Part shown: positions 34,466 to 43,227 of the stretch, one piece after another | Layout: every line of letters begins with the position of its first letter | How positions within the stretch are numbered: position 1 is the first letter of the stretch | NCBI GenBank assembly: GCA_041392855.1 | Contig: JAWKLD010000001.1 | Coordinates: forward strand, 2,404,001 to 2,468,000 | Length of the DNA: 64,000 bases | Direction: 5' to 3' | Source: Flavipsychrobacter sp. | GTDB taxonomy: Bacteria > Bacteroidota > Bacteroidia > Chitinophagales > Chitinophagaceae | Program-made: the position numbers and the translations under genes | The notes under the pieces: generated by a model | Told to the model about the DNA's origin: nothing | Database searches by the model: none | What the model saw: only the letters and a program-made list of their open reading frames with translations

Positions 34466-35713
34466 TTATGCATCCAGCTCACCTGCAATTACATTCAGGC
34501 TACTGAGTGTTACTATCGCATCACTCAACAAACCACCTTGTATTATTTCAGGGAAAGCCTGATAATAAATAAAACATGGTCTGCGGAAATGCAAACGATA
34601 AGGCGTACGCCCTCCATCACTTATTAAATAGAAACCGACCTCACCATTACCACCTTCTACCGCATTATATATTTCCCCTTCCGGTATATCGATCTCCCCC
34701 ATCACCATTTTGAATTGGTGAATCAAAGCTTCCATGCTTGTATACACATCTTCCTTAGCCGGGAAGTGATATTTATCTGCTTCTACAGCATAGAACACTT
34801 CTTTTTGCGAAGGGTCTTCCTGCTCTATCTTAGCTATTTTTTCTAATGCTTGTTGGATAATACTGTAGCTCTCCCACATTTCTCCGTTTCTTACCAAGAA
34901 ACGATCATACACATCACCTGTTGTACCTACAGGTACCTCAAAATCAAAATCTTCATAAGAAGAATAAGGCTGTGCAATACGCACATCATAGTCAACACCT
35001 GCTGCACGTAAGTTTGGCCCTGTGAAACCATAATTCAAAGCACGCTCTGCTGATATAGGACCTGCACCAATACAACGATCCATAAATATACGGTTACGAT
35101 TCAGCAGCGATTCAAACTCCTTCAACACCTTAGGGAATTTCTCCATAAAGAGGTCGATCTTCTCCCAAGCAACCTTGGAGAAGTTACGCTCAAAACCGCC
35201 TACACGGCCAATATTGGTTGTTAGGCGCGAGCCACAAATCTCTTCATATATCTCATAGATCAACTCACGCATTTGGAATACGTAAGTGAATGGTGTTAAC
35301 GCTCCTGTATCTACTGCTATTACAGAGTTGCAGATCAAGTGGTCACCAATACGTGCCAGCTCCATAATGATGACACGCATATAGTCTACACGCTTTGGCA
35401 ATTGAAGCCCTAGTAGCTTCTCCAAGGTCATGTGCCAACCCATATTATTAATAGGTGCAGAACAATAGTTCAACCTATCAGTAAGTGGTGTTACTTGATA
35501 ATACGGACGACGCTCTGCTATTTTCTCAAAAGCACGGTGGATGTACCCTACCGTTTGCTTAGCACTCATCACACGCTCACCATCTATCTCCAGTATATTT
35601 TCAAATATACCATGTGTAGCCGGGTGCGTAGGACCAAGGTTTAGCGTGGTCGTCTGCTTGGTCAACGATTCGTCGGCCAGCTGTATATTATTATGTTGTT
35701 GTTCTTCAGACAT
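34466..35713 (-). CDS. nuoD: NADH-quinone oxidoreductase subunit D
   Basis: A 415-residue subunit related to the hydrogenase large subunit that lines the quinone site with NuoB. Motifs are NLGPTHPATHGIFENILEID (with the quinone-site His), GYIHRAFEKIAERRPYYQVT, DRLNYCSAPINNMGWHMTLE, ARIGDHLICN and IGRVGGFERNFSKVAW. The C-terminus carries FRRPCFIYYQAFPEIIQGGL followed by DAIVTLSSLNVIAGELD, the conserved end of the family. NuoC and NuoD are separate proteins here, not fused. It lies 23 bases after nuoC. Confidence 0.95.
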   Translation of the reverse strand: MSEEQQHNNIQLADESLTKQTTTLNLGPTHPATHGIFENILEIDGERVMSAKQTVGYIHRAFEKIAERRPYYQVTPLTDRLNYCSAPINNMGWHMTLEKLLGLQLPKRVDYMRVIIMELARIGDHLICNSVIAVDTGALTPFTYVFQMRELIYEIYEEICGSRLTTNIGRVGGFERNFSKVAWEKIDLFMEKFPKVLKEFESLLNRNRIFMDRCIGAGPISAERALNYGFTGPNLRAAGVDYDVRIAQPYSSYEDFDFEVPVGTTGDVYDRFLVRNGEMWESYSIIQQALEKIAKIEQEDPSQKEVFYAVEADKYHFPAKEDVYTSMEALIHQFKMVMGEIDIPEGEIYNAVEGGNGEVGFYLISDGGRTPYRLHFRRPCFIYYQAFPEIIQGGLLSDAIVTLSSLNVIAGELDA

Positions 35714-35736
35714 TATTTGAAGTCTCCAATCATTTA

Positions 35737-36255
35737 TTAATTAATAGAACCTCCTCTACCAAACATCTCGTCATCTTTATCCGTACGCGTAGGGTCTTCC
35801 ATAGGATACTCCTTACGCATTGGGAAATGCTCCATTTCGTCTACATTCAATATTCTTCTTAAGTCTGGATGACCTATAAAGTTCACACCAAAAAAGTCAT
35901 AACTCTCTCGCTCCATCCAGTTTGCGGCAGAAAATATTTCTACTACCGAACGTATATCGGGCTGTGCTATAGGCACATATGCCTTTAATCTTATTCTTAT
36001 GTTATTGGTTAAGCTATGTAGATGATATACCACACACAACTCCTCGTCCTTACGATCAGGGAAATGTACTGCTGTTAGGTCTGTTAGAAACTGGAACTTT
36101 AATGCCTCATCATCAAAAAGGAAACGAAGCATCTCTACATTTTGCTCCGGCTTAATGATAGCTGTTAGCATACCATACACATCTTCACAACTGATGATAC
36201 TATCACCAAATCTATCCGTGAGCTTTTGTTTTACTATATCGTTGGTCAGTGCCAT
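35737..36255 (-). CDS. nuoC: NADH-quinone oxidoreductase subunit C
   Basis: A 172-residue hydrophilic subunit of the peripheral arm. The 30-kDa subunit signature is present: FLTDLTAVHFPDRKDEELCV, VYHLHSLTNNIRIRLKAYVP, SVVEIFSAANWMERESYDFF, GVNFIGHPDLRRIL and FPMRKEYPMEDPTR. It joins NuoD and NuoI near the quinone site. It begins 31 bases after nuoB. Length is normal for an unfused NuoC. Confidence 0.94.
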   Translation of the reverse strand: MALTNDIVKQKLTDRFGDSIISCEDVYGMLTAIIKPEQNVEMLRFLFDDEALKFQFLTDLTAVHFPDRKDEELCVVYHLHSLTNNIRIRLKAYVPIAQPDIRSVVEIFSAANWMERESYDFFGVNFIGHPDLRRILNVDEMEHFPMRKEYPMEDPTRTDKDDEMFGRGGSIN

Positions 36256-36286
36256 TTATCTTCTAAAAACTATAATTAACAACAGA

Positions 36287-36853
36287 TTACTGTATGCCAT
36301 ACTCATTGAGTAAGGCTTTATATTGGTCGCTATTTCTACGACGCAGGCTCTCATTATGTACCAAGTCTTGCAAATGAAGCACGCCTTCCAATATCGCCTC
36401 AGGGCGTGGAGGGCAACCGGACACATATACGTCCACCGGTATCACTTGATCTATACCTTGAAGTACAGAATAAGAGTCGAATATACCACCACTAGACGCA
36501 CAGGCACCAATAGCAATTACCCAGCGCGGCTCAGCCATTTGCAAATATACATTACGTAATATCGGCGCCATCTTCTTTGCTATCGTTCCCGCTACCAGCA
36601 ACACATCGCACTGACGTGGTGTAAAACCCATACGCTCTGAACCAAAACGAGATAAATCGTAGTTGGCACCCATAGTAGCCATAAACTCAATTCCACAACA
36701 AGAAGTAGCAAAAGGTAATGGCCAAAGTGAGTTTTTACGCGCTAAACCAATTATTTTATCGAAAGATGTAGCCTGAAAGCCTTCTCCAGAGTACCCCTCT
36801 GGCATTTCAGCCAATTTTATATTCGTATTATATTGAACCGGACGGTTGCTCAT
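36287..36853 (-). CDS. nuoB: NADH-quinone oxidoreductase subunit B
   Basis: A 188-residue subunit that carries cluster N2, the last cluster before quinone. The Cys ligands lie in FATSCCGIEFMATMGANYDL, AIGACASSGGIFDSYSVLQG and DVYVSGCPPRPEAILEGVLH. The RFGSERMGFTPRQCDVLLVA segment is also conserved. It is 31 bases after nuoA and 31 bases before nuoC in transcription order. Length is typical. Confidence 0.95.
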   Translation of the reverse strand: MSNRPVQYNTNIKLAEMPEGYSGEGFQATSFDKIIGLARKNSLWPLPFATSCCGIEFMATMGANYDLSRFGSERMGFTPRQCDVLLVAGTIAKKMAPILRNVYLQMAEPRWVIAIGACASSGGIFDSYSVLQGIDQVIPVDVYVSGCPPRPEAILEGVLHLQDLVHNESLRRRNSDQYKALLNEYGIQ

Positions 36854-36884
36854 AGTATTCGTTTTAATCTGTTCACAGAGAAGA

Positions 36885-37277
36885 TCAATCTTCCCAATCT
36901 AATGCACCTTTTTTTACTATATAAATAAAACCCGTAAGGAAAAACCCTACAAACATAACTACAGCCAAGAAACCTTCTTGTCCTAGTTCTCTAAAATTGA
37001 CGGCATAAGGATAGAAGAAAATAACCTCTACATCAAACAAGACAAACAATATAGCTACTAGGAAATACTTAATAGCTAAGGGTTGGCGGGCATTTCCTAT
37101 CACAGGTATACCACTCTCAAAATTGACCAACTTGTCTTGAGTTTTTCTTTTAGGACCTAATAAATGTGTAGCCATCATAGTAACTACGACAAAACCAGTA
37201 GCTACCAAAACTTGTATAACTACAGGTAAATAATCTATCGGTGTATTCTGTTCTGCAGCCAGCAGTAGAAAATCCAT
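36885..37277 (-). CDS. nuoA: NADH-quinone oxidoreductase subunit A
   Basis: A 130-residue, three-helix membrane subunit of complex I, the first gene of the operon. Motifs are TQDKLVNFESGIPVIGNARQ, PLAIKYFLVAILFVLFDVEV and IFFYPYAVNFRELG. The start is placed at the ATG at 37277 (MDFLLLAAEQNTPIDYLPVV). The longer frame from 37343 would begin upstream of an exact TAACTTTG promoter box (37314-37321) and adds residues not seen in the family. The box is followed by a 36-base leader. The whole set down to nuoN lies on one strand with short gaps and is probably one transcript. Confidence 0.93.
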   Translation of the reverse strand: MDFLLLAAEQNTPIDYLPVVIQVLVATGFVVVTMMATHLLGPKRKTQDKLVNFESGIPVIGNARQPLAIKYFLVAILFVLFDVEVIFFYPYAVNFRELGQEGFLAVVMFVGFFLTGFIYIVKKGALDWED

Positions 37278-37313
37278 ATTCGTATTAGCTTCGAGCGTTA
37301 ATCTATAGGGTAA

Positions 37314-37343
37314 CAAAGTTAAGTGTATAGGATGAAAATACAA
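37314..37343 (-). promoter_or_regulatory. Promoter of the nuo operon
   Basis: The minus strand carries TAACTTTG (37314-37321, exact TAnnTTTG), and a TTG lies 19 bases upstream (about 37341-37343). That is the spacing expected for the Bacteroidota -33/-7 pair. It is the best-formed promoter in the window and drives 14 nuo genes plus the NTF2-like gene. Confidence 0.7.
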
Positions 37344-37566
37344 GATTTATAGTGGCTAATTATATATAGCTCCTAAGGGGCATAATACGTAGCAATGTAT
37401 ATATTATTCCATTATGTATGGTAAAACTACAGGTTGGTAGAACAAAAATGCAGTTTTGTATGATATTACTTTAATTTCTTAAAATCAAAATATACCTTTC
37501 ACGGTACTATAATAGTATATGACCACACTATAGCATCCTGAGACCTTATCATTTTTGCTCAACTGT

Positions 37567-40500
37567 ATGTTATTGAGAAACATAGTATACATATCGATTT
37601 TTCTATTCTGCTGTGTTACTACACAAGCACAACAGGTTTCTTATAATATCACCAAGGCTACTGGCCTACCTACCAATAGGGTATACTGTCATTTAGTAGA
37701 TCACAATGGTTATTTATGGATAGGGACAGAAAGAGGTGTACTACGTTACAATGGCTACTCATTAAAAAAGTTTGACTTCAGCGATGGTTTACCCAATATT
37801 GATGTATGGCATTTGCATGAAGACCCATATCACCGTATAGTACTATCTAGCTTCAGCAGACAACCTGGCTACATAAAAAACGACAAATTTCACCCCTTTG
37901 TGGTAAAAGGAATGGATTCCTCTGTGAAATTTATAGCCCAAAAGTTCTTTCACAGTAAAGATGACACACTATGGTTCTATAACATGACAGGATCTTGGAT
38001 GCTGCCTACTACCGGTTATATTGTTGGCGACACATTGTATCATATAAAAAAACCTGATATAATAGAACGTCATATAGCCATGTGGGCACACTCTCCAGAA
38101 GGAATGATAGCTTCATTTGACAACAATAAAAATCTTTATAAATATAATATTAAAAATAACCGATATACCGATACTGTTCTTTTATGTAAAAACATTCCTG
38201 ATGTTATGCGTAACAGAGTAAGCATGAATCTTACCGACGAACAAATGAAGCTACATGAAATATTCCATGTTGATAATAAATCTTTCTTTCATATCAATCA
38301 TGAAAACAAAACTTATTATATAGATTTTGACAATTGTCATTTTGATAGTGTTCAAGTATTGCCTATTTCACCTGCCACGCCACAAAAAATAATATTCTGC
38401 CACCCCATCGATCAGAATAATACAAGTATAGTAACTCAGGATAGCATATATATTCTGAATACAGACTTAAGCATTCGCTCTTTTGGCTACGAGGAATTAA
38501 CGGGAATAAAGGAGTTAAAGGGCAATTCTGCTTTCTATATCCTGCACGACTCTTTATGGGGTAAAGGTTTGGCAACACCTTCCAATGGCTTGTACTTGAC
38601 ATTTGAAAATGATGCATTTAAAAAAATTGACTATTTATCTAATTATACATACCTAGGCAGAAAAAATGATTCTACTTCAATATGGCAAGATAAACGAACT
38701 AATACTTTAGCTACACTTTGTAATGAAACTATAACAAAAGAAAGAACACAGAAGACATATTCGGAGTTATATAGCTTACAGAAGTTAGATGATAATCATT
38801 TTTTTGTCTTCGATAGACATGGGGTTACTATTGTTGACTATAAAACTCAAAACAAGTACAAGCGTTTTAGTGATTGCAAGAAATTCACATTTATTGACCC
38901 TACTTATAATATACACTCTAACGATAGAAAAACTTACCAATGGTTCATTAATGGCATCAAAAGTGTTGTAGTAATTGATAGTAATAACCTATACGGCTTA
39001 GGCGGAGGAATAAATGGGCTCTTTCAATTTAGCATCAAAGATGAAGACAGCTTTGTAATAACACGGATAGACGAACCTAAATATAATAAAATAGCATACA
39101 GCAAAAAGCACCAATACATTTTTGCTTTTAACGACTTCACACTACTTGTATACGATATACTACACCAAAAGAAGACAATATTTTCGGTTGAAAGACTTAG
39201 GGAAGCAGGTATCAATCAAATCATTAAAATTATTGCAGATGACTACGGCAATATCTTTATTCAAGATTATGATAAGCTATTATTAGTAGACATCAACAAA
39301 TTAAAAGTCAAAAACATATTACCTAGCTACAATATGGAAGGAGCTATTGTTGAGTTACTAAATAATAAGCTTACTATAGCAGGAACTTTTGGTGTTATTC
39401 AATATCAAATAAATGGACATAACAATATTCAGTTAGACAAAACCTATCGTAATACAAAGGGGCTATTTTACAACTATGTTGTATCTATGTTCACTACTCC
39501 TGATGAAGCTATCCTAACTACTAACAATGGCATTTATAGTGTAGACCTTACTAGACCAAACAAAAAAAGAGAACATGATAAGATCTTTGTTTACAATAAT
39601 AAAGACACCTCCTATCAACTATTCTCCAACGACACCATTACACTATTACAAAAAGACAAACAAATAAACATAGACCTCATCAACCCTGAAGGCTATGGCG
39701 CATTGAGAATGCAGTATAAACTGCCCAATAAAAATGAATGGACACAGGCAGAAGGAAAAGACATCAATTTGTATCAACTAAAGCCAGGTTTTCACAAAAT
39801 AAAAATACAAGCAAGTGATGATATTTGGAAAAGCCGCATTATAGATATCTACATATACATTACGCCATATTGGTGGCAAACCGTGACAGGGAAACTCACA
39901 ATTGGCAGTACGCTCCTTCTAGCTGTTATTATTTTAGTATTTATTGCCATTGCAGCGACTAAGAAAATTGTATCAAAAAACAATGAACGTAAAAATCAGC
40001 AACGTAACTTGGAGCTAAAATCCATTTACTCCCAAATAAACCCTCACTTTATTTTCAATACACTAAGTACTGCTTTGTTCTTTGTAAAAAAGAACCAAAA
40101 TGAAGCTGCAGCGAAACATATTAGCCAGTTTTCCGAATTATTAAGAGCGTACTTAAAATCATCTAGAAATAAATACATTTCTATAAGCGAAGAGACCGAA
40201 AACTTAGACAATTACTTACAGTTACAAATGTCTAGATTTGACGAAAAGATACAGTATGAAATAACTGTAGAAAACGCTATCGATGCTAATGAAACAATGA
40301 TACCTTCACTATTGCTACAACCAATTGTCGAGAACTCCTTAAATCATGGCATATTTCATAAAGCAGGTATTGGAAAAATAAAAATTGACTTCAAGCAAGG
40401 CGCTAATGAAAGAGAAACTATCTGTATTGTTGACGATAATGGTATTGGCAGAAAAAAGGCTAAACTGATTAGAAATACTGCCAAAGCCGATTCTTATGGT

Positions 40501-40638
40501 ACGATATTAATAGACGAGTTGATCGAAACATTTAATAAATACGAACCTATATTCATTACTATAGATTATATAGATAAAGAAGAACCTGACACAGGAACGA
40601 CCGTGATAATAACCATAAAAAATAAAAAGAATGTCTAA
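37567..40638 (+). CDS. Propeller-type sensor histidine kinase (LytS-like kinase core)
   Basis: A 1,023-residue sensor. The ATG at 37567 (MLLRNIVYISIFLFCCVTTQ, a signal peptide) is chosen over the TTG four codons earlier. The periplasmic part, about 20-765, begins with two-component-propeller motifs (LPTNRVYCHLVDHNGYLWIG, TERGVLRYNGYSLKKFD) and ends in a Y_Y_Y-like beta domain. One membrane helix follows at about 775-797, then a His_kinase/HATPase core: His827 in SQINPHFIFNTL, the N box LLQPIVENSLNHGIF and the G1 box VDDNGIGRKKAK. It overlaps the response regulator by 8 bases, so the pair is co-translated. The ligand is unknown; the glycan genes nearby suggest but do not prove a surface-polysaccharide link. 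Confidence 0.9.
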   Translation: MLLRNIVYISIFLFCCVTTQAQQVSYNITKATGLPTNRVYCHLVDHNGYLWIGTERGVLRYNGYSLKKFDFSDGLPNIDVWHLHEDPYHRIVLSSFSRQPGYIKNDKFHPFVVKGMDSSVKFIAQKFFHSKDDTLWFYNMTGSWMLPTTGYIVGDTLYHIKKPDIIERHIAMWAHSPEGMIASFDNNKNLYKYNIKNNRYTDTVLLCKNIPDVMRNRVSMNLTDEQMKLHEIFHVDNKSFFHINHENKTYYIDFDNCHFDSVQVLPISPATPQKIIFCHPIDQNNTSIVTQDSIYILNTDLSIRSFGYEELTGIKELKGNSAFYILHDSLWGKGLATPSNGLYLTFENDAFKKIDYLSNYTYLGRKNDSTSIWQDKRTNTLATLCNETITKERTQKTYSELYSLQKLDDNHFFVFDRHGVTIVDYKTQNKYKRFSDCKKFTFIDPTYNIHSNDRKTYQWFINGIKSVVVIDSNNLYGLGGGINGLFQFSIKDEDSFVITRIDEPKYNKIAYSKKHQYIFAFNDFTLLVYDILHQKKTIFSVERLREAGINQIIKIIADDYGNIFIQDYDKLLLVDINKLKVKNILPSYNMEGAIVELLNNKLTIAGTFGVIQYQINGHNNIQLDKTYRNTKGLFYNYVVSMFTTPDEAILTTNNGIYSVDLTRPNKKREHDKIFVYNNKDTSYQLFSNDTITLLQKDKQINIDLINPEGYGALRMQYKLPNKNEWTQAEGKDINLYQLKPGFHKIKIQASDDIWKSRIIDIYIYITPYWWQTVTGKLTIGSTLLLAVIILVFIAIAATKKIVSKNNERKNQQRNLELKSIYSQINPHFIFNTLSTALFFVKKNQNEAAAKHISQFSELLRAYLKSSRNKYISISEETENLDNYLQLQMSRFDEKIQYEITVENAIDANETMIPSLLLQPIVENSLNHGIFHKAGIGKIKIDFKQGANERETICIVDDNGIGRKKAKLIRNTAKADSYGTILIDELIETFNKYEPIFITIDYIDKEEPDTGTTVIITIKNKKNV

Positions 40639-41356
40639 TAATATACAAGTTGTAATTGTAGATGATGAGCCCAAAATGATAGAGCTTCTCGAAGATGCTA
40701 TTAATGACCTTTACCCTCAAATCAGCATAGCAGGCAAATACACGAACTGGAAAGATGCTATCAAAGGTATAAACTCCATTAACCCGGACATTATATTCAT
40801 GGACATTTCTATGCCTGAAAAATCAGGTTTTGACATCCTTAACCTATTACCGGAAATAGATACCGAGATCATATTTGTTACCGCGCATTCTGAATATGCT
40901 GTTGAAGCTTTTGAGCATGCCGCAGCGGGTTACATTCTCAAACCTATCAATGAAATAAAACTCACCAAAACAGTAAATAGGGTATTAAAAAAGATTGAGC
41001 AGAAAGCTGACGTCTTTCAACAATCTAAATCTGCTGGAAAAATAGGCATTCCCGACGACGATAGTGTGGTGTATTACAATGTAGAAGATATACTATATAT
41101 AGAGACTGTAAACAGGTATACAAAAATCGTAACTATAAATAAAGAAATAATAAGCTCATACAGCTTGGGAATGTATAAGAAAACCCTTCCCGCCCATCTA
41201 TTCTTACTTGTACATCGATCCTTTATTATTAATATAAGCCATGTGACAAGGTTAGATCCTAATAACTATGTCATTATGACCAACAAAAAGGAAATACCAT
41301 TATCTAAAAACCACAAGGATGAATTCCTAACCCATTTTCAGAAAATTGGAAGATAA
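40631..41356 (+). CDS. LytTR family response regulator
   Basis: A 241-residue response regulator with a receiver domain (about 6-120; acidic pair Asp11-Asp12, phospho-acceptor Asp58 in IIFMDISMPEKSG, Lys in AAGYILKPINE) and a C-terminal LytTR DNA-binding domain (about 145-240; YYNVEDILYIETVNRYTKIV, LFLLVHRSFIINISHV, IPLSKNHKDEFL). LytTR proteins bind direct repeats upstream of target genes. It begins inside the end of the histidine kinase gene, which makes them a cognate pair. The stop is only one base from the stop of the convergent FkbM gene, and no hairpin is visible there. Confidence 0.93.
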   Translation: MSNNIQVVIVDDEPKMIELLEDAINDLYPQISIAGKYTNWKDAIKGINSINPDIIFMDISMPEKSGFDILNLLPEIDTEIIFVTAHSEYAVEAFEHAAAGYILKPINEIKLTKTVNRVLKKIEQKADVFQQSKSAGKIGIPDDDSVVYYNVEDILYIETVNRYTKIVTINKEIISSYSLGMYKKTLPAHLFLLVHRSFIINISHVTRLDPNNYVIMTNKKEIPLSKNHKDEFLTHFQKIGR

Positions 41357-41357
41357 A

Positions 41358-42170
41358 TTAAGTTCTAAAGCAAAAAATATTTAGCTGAACATCATAAGGG
41401 TGTTCTATATCAGATCTATAAAAAGGTGTTCTATAAATATTAAGTGCTTCTTTTATATAGTATGAAAACCCTGAATTTGTAAGTAACGTAAACAATTCAG
41501 AGAGTTTAGACATTTCTGAAAATGTGCCATGGTATTCTAAAAAAAGATTTTTAACGTTCTTAAGCTCTGGTGCTACGTCTTTTATTACTTGATATTCTGC
41601 ACCTTCAATATCCATCTTCAACATATCAACCTCCTGAGCCAATAGCTCTTTCAATCTTATAGCTTTTACATCATAAGTATCATCAGACGCTCCAGAAACT
41701 ATCATACTACCTAGGCTACCCATGGTTTTGAATTTCAGCGTTTCTTCTTTTACCCATACTGCTTCCTTTCGCAATTCAACCCCCGACAAATTATATGACT
41801 CTATATTTTGCTTTATCAGTTCGTAATTGTTTACATCTGGTTCAAACGCTATAATTTTTGCACCGGGGTAAGCTCTTTTAAAATAGAGTACGCTTAAACC
41901 TATATTAGCTCCACAATCAATTATTAGTGGGGTTTCTCCTAAAGAACATTTGTATACTTCCTCTAAAAATATCTCCTCAAGACTGTGTAAAAAATCATAA
42001 CTATTGATATACTTGAAACGCTTACCAAACAGATTATATTCCTTAACACTTTCGGAATTATCATGTTTTAATAACTTCACTCGAATTATGTTAAGTCCTA
42101 ATTCCATTTTCTTTCTAAAATGGGATAACTTCGATTGATACGTTGCACCAATAGCACTAATAATATTCAT
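41358..42170 (-). CDS. FkbM family SAM-dependent methyltransferase
   Basis: A 270-residue protein with the FkbM methyltransferase domain at about 70-250. The SAM-binding motif is TPLIIDCGANIGLSVLYFKR, followed by GAKIIAFEPDVNNYELIKQN and VDMLKMDIEGAEYQVIKDVA, which are the typical motifs of the family. FkbM enzymes O-methylate sugars or other hydroxyl groups, often in surface glycan clusters. It lies divergent from the glycosyltransferase by 41 bases. The methyl acceptor is unknown. Confidence 0.87.
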   Translation of the reverse strand: MNIISAIGATYQSKLSHFRKKMELGLNIIRVKLLKHDNSESVKEYNLFGKRFKYINSYDFLHSLEEIFLEEVYKCSLGETPLIIDCGANIGLSVLYFKRAYPGAKIIAFEPDVNNYELIKQNIESYNLSGVELRKEAVWVKEETLKFKTMGSLGSMIVSGASDDTYDVKAIRLKELLAQEVDMLKMDIEGAEYQVIKDVAPELKNVKNLFLEYHGTFSEMSKLSELFTLLTNSGFSYYIKEALNIYRTPFYRSDIEHPYDVQLNIFCFRT

Positions 42171-42211
42171 AGGCTTAATAATAATTGAATAAAATTAAAC
42201 ATTAGCAACTA

Positions 42212-43141
42212 ATGGAAGGAAAAGTATCAATTTGTATCCCTGCTTATAAAAGAGTTGACTTTTTAAAGAGGCTGCTGGAAAGTATCCTTGAACAAACATA
42301 TAAAAACCATGAAGTTGTTATAACAGACGATAGTGATGATGATTCCGTTGAAAAGTTACTTGTTAATTATCAGGATAAGCTAAATATTATTTACCATAAA
42401 AATAACCCTGCACTTGGCACACCTAGGAATTGGATGGCTGCCTTCTCCTATGCAACAGGCGACTGGATTAAACTTATTCATGATGATGATTGGTTTGCCA
42501 ACCCTGATGCTCTTAGTAGATATGTTGCTGCCATAACACCTGATTGTCGTTATATTTTTTCAGGATATAATGCCTACTATGAAAATGATAATAGATATGT
42601 AGATAAAACTGTCGCAAAAGCTAAGTTTGACCATATATCTAAGAAGCCGTTCAGACTGTTATCAGGTAATATTATTGGCCCTCCCAGTGTTTTAATGTTC
42701 CACAAATCAATAAAAGACTACTACGAGCCTGAATTGAAATGGCTAGTTGATATAGAATATTACATATCAGTATTATTAAAAGAAAAAGCCATATATATCA
42801 ATGAGCCGTTAATTAATATGAGTTATAATGACTCTCAGGTAACCAATAATTGCTACAACAATCCTGAAATAGAGATTCCTGAGATCCTATTTATCCTGAA
42901 AAAATATGAACATTTCAATACTAAAGACATTATCGTTTATGATGCTCTTTGGCGTTCTGTTAGAAATAACAATATTCGAAGTATAGAACAGATGAAGCAT
43001 TATAGCCAAGCCTATCCTATACCTGATTTTTTGAGAAATATTGTAACGTTTCAACAAAACATTCCCTCATACCTGTTAAAAATTGGCTTATTTTCAAAAA
43101 TATTTATGACAATATCCTATACCTTTAACCATAAAACCTGA
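42212..43141 (+). CDS. Family 2 glycosyltransferase
   Basis: A 309-residue cytoplasmic glycosyltransferase with the GT-A fold. The N-terminal VSICIPAYKRVDFLKRLLES, EQTYKNHEVVITDDSDDDS and WIKLIHDDDWFANPDAL (the DxD metal and nucleotide-sugar site) define the family. The C-terminal part has no separate domain. It would add a sugar to a glycan such as a lipid-linked oligosaccharide; donor and acceptor cannot be told. The flippase gene follows after 86 bases on the same strand, which suggests a small polysaccharide cluster. Confidence 0.9.
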   Translation: MEGKVSICIPAYKRVDFLKRLLESILEQTYKNHEVVITDDSDDDSVEKLLVNYQDKLNIIYHKNNPALGTPRNWMAAFSYATGDWIKLIHDDDWFANPDALSRYVAAITPDCRYIFSGYNAYYENDNRYVDKTVAKAKFDHISKKPFRLLSGNIIGPPSVLMFHKSIKDYYEPELKWLVDIEYYISVLLKEKAIYINEPLINMSYNDSQVTNNCYNNPEIEIPEILFILKKYEHFNTKDIIVYDALWRSVRNNNIRSIEQMKHYSQAYPIPDFLRNIVTFQQNIPSYLLKIGLFSKIFMTISYTFNHKT

Positions 43142-43227
43142 GTTATACACGCCTGTAAAAGCACTTTTTGTTTTCACTCTTACAGTCATTTGTCATTAAC
43201 GCTATTAAGGGGTAATCTACAAGAACA

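Noticed and set aside
23768..37516. The 13-base near-palindrome GTACTATAATAGT occurs both just after nuoN (23768-23780, minus strand) and upstream of the propeller histidine kinase (37504-37516).
   Set aside because: One copy overlaps the nuoN stop region, the motif is AT-rich, and several shared 13-mers are expected by chance in a 64-kb AT-rich window.
43142..43227. CTGTAA/TTACAG inverted repeat between the glycosyltransferase and flippase genes.
   Set aside because: A 6-bp stem with a loop of about 20 bases and no T run; too weak to call a terminator.
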